In this document: positions 60,855 through 64,000 of the stretch, piece by piece | Position numbering within the stretch: position 1 is the first letter of the stretch | Layout of the letters: the number at the start of each line of letters is the position of its first letter | Position numbers and translations under genes: made by a program | The notes under the pieces: model-generated | Databases searched by the model: none | What the model was told of the DNA's origin: nothing | The model's input: the letters and a program-made list of their open reading frames with translations, nothing else | Assembly (NCBI GenBank): GCA_030141605.1 | Contig: JAQGDQ010002411.1 | Span: 1 to 64,000, forward strand | Source of the DNA: Tubiluchus corallicola | Taxonomy: Eukaryota; Priapulida; Priapulimorpha; Priapulimorphida; Tubiluchidae | Reading direction: 5' to 3' | Length of the DNA: 64,000 bases

Positions 60855-61664
60855 TTATTTTTGAAAGAGCTTCTTTTTTTCTTGAGGCTGTATATAATTA
60901 ATAAGTATAGTTCTTAATTGTATGGCTTGTATATCTTGTTTTAGTCTGCCATTTCTTATATAAGACATTTTTCCTGTTTCTTCAGAGACGATAATTACAA
61001 GGGTATCTGTTTCTTGACTAATGCCTATACCTGCTCTATGTCTCAAACCAAGTTGTACAGGAATATTTTGTCTATCGGAGATGGGTAGGATACATTGTGC
61101 TGCTTTTATTTTATTTTTGGTTATCACAATTCCTCCATCGTGTAGTGGTGAGTTTTTAAAGAAAATGTTTTCTATAAGGCTACTTGATATGTCTGCATTG
61201 AGTATTTGTCCTGTTTGTGTTATATATGGTAGTTCAGAGTGTGTAGAAACAACAATTAAGGCTCCTGTTTTACTTCGTTTCATATTCTCACAAGCTCTTA
61301 CTATTTGGCCAATGTTACCTATTGTTAAGTTATTAGAAGTTTCTTTTAAGAAAAAGTCTAATGAGAATTTTCTGCTAAATTTATATCTTGTTCCTATTAT
61401 TAATAAGAATCTGCGAACTTCTTGTTGAAATACAATGATAAGGGCAATAGCTCCTACGCCTATGAAGGAGTCTAATATTCCTCCCAGCATATTCATATCT
61501 AAGGCTTTTACGGTGAGCCAAAATAGGAATAGTAGTAGTAGTCCTACAAAAATATTGAGTGCTACAGTACCTCTTATTAGTTTATATATTTGGAAAAGTA
61601 GAAGAGCTACAAGTGCAATATCTAAAATATCTAGAAACCTTATGTTGATAAATAGGTTTATCAT
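60855..61664 (-). CDS. cdaA: Diadenylate cyclase CdaA
   Basis: 269 residues. Three N-terminal membrane helices (about 10-80) are followed by a DAC domain with both signature motifs: 'DGGIVI' (176-181) and 'RHRAG' (208-212). It makes cyclic di-AMP from two ATP. The ATG overlaps the folP stop (ATGA). In Firmicutes cdaA neighbours glmM; in Bacteroidota a folP neighbour is common. A phosphodiesterase is not in the window. Confidence 0.94.
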   Translation of the reverse strand: MINLFINIRFLDILDIALVALLLFQIYKLIRGTVALNIFVGLLLLFLFWLTVKALDMNMLGGILDSFIGVGAIALIIVFQQEVRRFLLIIGTRYKFSRKFSLDFFLKETSNNLTIGNIGQIVRACENMKRSKTGALIVVSTHSELPYITQTGQILNADISSSLIENIFFKNSPLHDGGIVITKNKIKAAQCILPISDRQNIPVQLGLRHRAGIGISQETDTLVIIVSEETGKMSYIRNGRLKQDIQAIQLRTILINYIQPQEKKKLFQK

Positions 61665-62521
61665 GTTGTAGTCTTAGTAATTTGGTTCATTATTTTTATT
61701 GTTTCCATTGTCTCTTTTACATCATGTGTTCTTAGTATAGATGCTCCTTTTTGTAGTGCTATGCTATGTAGTACTATGGTGCCTGTAAGGGCTTGTTCGG
61801 GTGTAGTATTTAGTGTTTTCCATATTATTGATTTTCTTGATACTCCTATAAGCAATGGAAGTTCAAATATATGAAAACTTTCTAATTTATTCATCAACTT
61901 ATAATTATGTTCAATTGTTTTGCCAAAGCCAAAACCAAGGTCAATTATAATGTCTTTTACTCCAAGTGTGTGGAGTTTTTCTATTTTTTTTGATAGATAA
62001 AGTATAATTTCTTTGACAATGTTATGGTATGTAGGGTTGTCTTGCATGTTTTCGGGTGTGCCTTGTATATGTGTAAGTATATAGGGAAGTTGTAGATTAG
62101 CAACGGTTTCAAACATTTTTTTGTCTATGTTTCCTCCTGATATGTCATTGATGATAAAACTTCCAAAGTTGTTGAATACAGTTTGTACTACGTTGGAACG
62201 ATAGGTGTCTACAGATATTTTGGCATTTGGGTGATGTTTTTTAATGGTTTCTATTGCTGGTAGTAGTTGGCTAATTTCCTCTTTTTCTGATATGGGTTTT
62301 GATTTAGGGCGGGTGGAACAAGCGCCTATGTCTATAATATCAGCTCCTTCTTCTACAATGGTGTTTACTCTTTGTAGTATGGTTTTTTGGGTAGTGTATT
62401 TACCTCCATCGTAAAATGAGTTGTCAGTAATGTTAAGAATACCCATTATAAGTGGGGAGCTGAGGTCTAAAAGCTCACCATTATAGTTTAGTGTTGTTTT
62501 TTTGTTGATATAGTTCTTCAC
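61661..62521 (-). CDS. folP: Dihydropteroate synthase FolP
   Basis: About 286 residues. The enzyme joins p-aminobenzoate to dihydropterin pyrophosphate in folate synthesis. 'IMGILNITDNSFYDGGKY' near 23-40 (family has ILNVTPDSFSDGG), 'EEGADIIDIGACSTRPKS' (key DIGACSTRP) near 58, 'NDISGG' near 118 and 'DLGFGFGKTIEHNY' near 200. The frame is open to 62665, but those codons lie antisense in frame to the Gly-rich end of the TPM gene. The GTG at 62519-62521 is therefore chosen; it gives a normal length. Overlaps cdaA by 4 bases. Confidence 0.9.
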   Translation of the reverse strand: MKNYINKKTTLNYNGELLDLSSPLIMGILNITDNSFYDGGKYTTQKTILQRVNTIVEEGADIIDIGACSTRPKSKPISEKEEISQLLPAIETIKKHHPNAKISVDTYRSNVVQTVFNNFGSFIINDISGGNIDKKMFETVANLQLPYILTHIQGTPENMQDNPTYHNIVKEIILYLSKKIEKLHTLGVKDIIIDLGFGFGKTIEHNYKLMNKLESFHIFELPLLIGVSRKSIIWKTLNTTPEQALTGTIVLHSIALQKGASILRTHDVKETMETIKIMNQITKTTT

Positions 62522-62546
62522 TTTTTTTATTGTGTGTTTTGTTTCT

Positions 62547-63332
62547 TTACCAACTCCCTCCTGCGCCGCCTCCACCGAAGCCACCGCCTCCACCTCCAAA
62601 CCCGCCAAAACTTCCACTTCCAGAACTGAAACTGCTGTAACCGCCTCCACGTCTACCTGAACCAAACATAGTGAGAGCTAACCAAAAAGGTAGGTTGCTA
62701 CTTCCTACATTATGGTTTCTGGTGTTTCTAGCTTTTCCAAACATTGAAACTATTATCATTAATATAAGAATGATGAAGATAAAAGGGGGTAAGGCTCTTT
62801 TGGGGTTTTTGTCGCTCCATTGTGCTGCAGTGAATTCTCCCTCGGTGAGTGCTATAAGTGTGTTTGTAGCTGTATGGATGCCTGCATAATAGTTGTTGTT
62901 TTTAAAATGTGGTATCATTTCTGTTTCTATGATTCGGTTGGCTATGGCATCAGGTACTAAGCCTTCTATATCGTAGCCAGTAGCGATGAAGGCTTCGCCT
63001 CGTGAGTTTCCGTATTTGGGTTTTATGAGTATGACTATCCCGTTGTTGATATTTCTTTTTTTGTCTCTTATGTTTTTACCTATTTGATAGGCATAGTCAG
63101 CTTTATCGTAGCCTGCAAGGTCTTTTACTATGACTACTGCTATTTGTGTGGAAGTTTGATTGTAGTAATGAACTAATTTTTGGTTAAGGGCGTTGTTTTC
63201 TTGTGGGTTAAGAGTGTTGCCTGTAAAGTCGTTGACGAAGCGGTATGGTTTTATAGGTGCGGGAATGTCTTCTTGCGCGTTGATGCTCAGAGTAGATGTT
63301 AGGAGTGCGAGTAGAGTAAGTAGTTTTTTCAT
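62547..63332 (-). CDS. TPM-domain (DUF477) membrane protein with Gly-rich end
   Basis: 261 residues: signal peptide (to about 'SINAQ' at residue 19), a TPM domain ('FVNDFTGNTLNPQENNALNQ' near 32, 'STQIAVVIVKDLAGYD' near 60, 'NNGIVILIKPK' near 96 and 'ATGYDIEGLVPDAIANRII'), a membrane helix 'FIFIILILMIIVSMF' near 183 and a tail of Gly/Ser/Phe ending GAGGSW. Relatives are anchored in the membrane with the domain outside. Often paired with lemA, as here. Function is unsettled. Confidence 0.88.
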   Translation of the reverse strand: MKKLLTLLALLTSTLSINAQEDIPAPIKPYRFVNDFTGNTLNPQENNALNQKLVHYYNQTSTQIAVVIVKDLAGYDKADYAYQIGKNIRDKKRNINNGIVILIKPKYGNSRGEAFIATGYDIEGLVPDAIANRIIETEMIPHFKNNNYYAGIHTATNTLIALTEGEFTAAQWSDKNPKRALPPFIFIILILMIIVSMFGKARNTRNHNVGSSNLPFWLALTMFGSGRRGGGYSSFSSGSGSFGGFGGGGGGFGGGGAGGSW

Positions 63333-63350
63333 AGTGTTTGTTATTGTATG

Positions 63351-63785
63351 TTAGTCTCCAAAGGATATGTCGTCTGGTAGTTCATTTATATCATCCTCTT
63401 GATAGGGAAAATAATTTTTTAGTTGTTGTCCACAAAGTCTAATGGCTTCGACCAATCCAGAGGCGAATTCGTGTTTCTCAAAATGTTCTAATGCTACATT
63501 GCGTATCTTCTTCCAAAATTTATCGGATACCTTAGCATTGATACCTGCATCGCCTATTACAGCAAATTTATGGTCAATAGTGGCAAGGTAGAACAGCACT
63601 CCGTTACGTAGTTCTGTTTTGTGCATTTTCAATTGTTCGAATACCTGTGTGGCTCTATCCAATGTATCTGTTTTGCAGTGGCTTTCCAGATGTACACGTA
63701 TTTCTCCAGAGGTATTGAGTTCAGCCTCTTTGATGGCTTGTACCACATTTTGTTTTTCTGTTTTTGTGAGGAAGTCTCTTGCCAT
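63351..63785 (-). CDS. TPM-domain protein, soluble form
   Basis: 144 residues, no signal peptide. TPM domain: 'NTSGEIRVHLESHCK' near 25, 'FEQLKMHKTELRNGVLFYLA' near 48, 'FAVIGDAGINAKV' near 73 and 'FASGLVEAIRLCGQQL' near 105. This is the second, cytoplasmic member of the common lemA-TPM-TPM set. It starts 1 base after the lemA gene ends and is followed by the membrane TPM gene after 18 bases. Confidence 0.88.
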   Translation of the reverse strand: MARDFLTKTEKQNVVQAIKEAELNTSGEIRVHLESHCKTDTLDRATQVFEQLKMHKTELRNGVLFYLATIDHKFAVIGDAGINAKVSDKFWKKIRNVALEHFEKHEFASGLVEAIRLCGQQLKNYFPYQEDDINELPDDISFGD

Positions 63786-63786
63786 A

Positions 63787-64000
63787 TTATATATTGTTTT
63801 TTTCGAATTCTACTACAGGGGCTTTTTCGCTGCCTGCTTCGGCTTGGAAGTAGTCTTTGGGTGTGAAACCAAACATATTTGCCATAATGTTTTTGGGGAA
63901 TGTTTTGATGGTGGCATTGTACTGTTTTGTAGCATCGTTAAAATTTTTACGTTCTACTGCGATGCGATTCTCTGTGCCTTCCAATTGTGCTTGTAGGTTA
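63787..64000 (-). CDS. LemA family protein, C-terminal part (cut by window end)
   Basis: The last 70 or so residues of LemA: 'QLEGTENRIAVERKNFNDATKQYN' (parts: LEGTENRIAVER) and 'FPKNIMANMFGFTPKDYFQ' match the conserved end of the family. The rest lies outside the window. LemA proteins are membrane-anchored helical bundles of uncertain role. It is the first visible gene of the seven-gene minus-strand set. Confidence 0.9.
   Translation of the reverse strand, partial: NLQAQLEGTENRIAVERKNFNDATKQYNATIKTFPKNIMANMFGFTPKDYFQAEAGSEKAPVVEFEKNNI

Noticed and set aside
62522-62665. 48-residue N-terminal extension of FolP
   Set aside because: It is a Val/Glu/Ala-rich reading of the DNA that codes for the Gly-rich end of the TPM protein, unlike any FolP.
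1-64000. tRNA, rRNA, CRISPR array, prophage or bacterial insertion sequence
   Set aside because: None could be recognised by eye; a covariance-model and repeat search would be needed to exclude small RNAs.

Overview
Most of this window (about 2.3-64 kb) is an AT-rich, gene-dense bacterial chromosome segment from the phylum Bacteroidota (Bacteroidetes). Three things support this. Families typical of the phylum are present (DUF4301, DUF3822 beside rsmD, a TGS-type nucleoside kinase, a PAP2 variant, an 'asparagine synthetase B'-labelled periplasmic family, RecD-like helicase, split hip genes). Promoters of the Bacteroidota form, TTTG-18 to 20 nt-TAnnTTTG, recur (best at murG, the nucleoside kinase, rpsP, aroB and thiL). 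Lipoproteins and a TonB protein point to a Gram-negative envelope. The first 2.3 kb is different: it is the degenerate pol region of a metazoan-type BEL/Pao LTR retrotransposon on the minus strand, joined at about 2.29-2.30 kb to the 3' end of a bacterial sulfatase gene. A host/bacterium assembly chimera is the simplest explanation, which would suggest an animal-associated bacterium.

Layout. 2.3-3.5 kb: sulfatase fragment and a TPR gene with a frameshift in an A7 run. 3.6-7.9 kb: phosphate operon pstSCAB-phoU. 8.0-9.5 kb: a tripartite hipB-hipS-hipT-like locus whose kinase has lost both catalytic aspartates. 9.5-11.5 kb: hflX and tonB. 11.9-16.6 kb: minus-strand operon DUF4301-TPR-phosphosulfolactate synthase-radical SAM, separated from sodB by a perfect 19-bp inverted repeat holding two opposed promoter boxes. 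17.8-20.4 kb: three tandem paralogous lipoproteins, the last ending in 21 Asp. 20.5-38.5 kb: surface polysaccharide region with glycosyltransferases, a UDP-GlcNAc to UDP-diamino-uronic acid pathway (wbpA, wbpE, wbpB types plus a formyltransferase, with the 2-epimerase gene broken by an amber codon), phosphohexomutase, methyltransferase, murG and an O-antigen polymerase-like protein. 38.6-47.8 kb: rpsP (with a repeat-expanded tail), rimM, thiL, an oxidoreductase, dnaG and the shikimate operon aroB-aroD-aroA. 48-58.3 kb: broken membrane gene, MCE protein, dnaA, rsmD, DUF3822, helicase, nhaA and a periplasmic protein. 58.3-64 kb: seven-gene minus-strand operon lemA-TPM-TPM-folP-cdaA-mrp-sigma54 activator.

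Taken together the bacterium has a Gram-negative envelope with a modified uronic-acid polysaccharide, active phosphate uptake, its own aromatic and folate synthesis and c-di-AMP signalling. Several genes are broken or have lost catalytic residues (TPR gene, hipT, wecB-like gene, small membrane gene, remnant at 30.2 kb, receiver domain of the sigma54 activator). This suggests moderate gene erosion, though some breaks could be sequence errors. No rRNA, tRNA, CRISPR array or bacterial insertion sequence was recognised. No wholly new multi-gene system is proven; the best candidates are the formyl-uronic-acid pathway, the inactive HipT with partners, and the palindromic divergent promoter.
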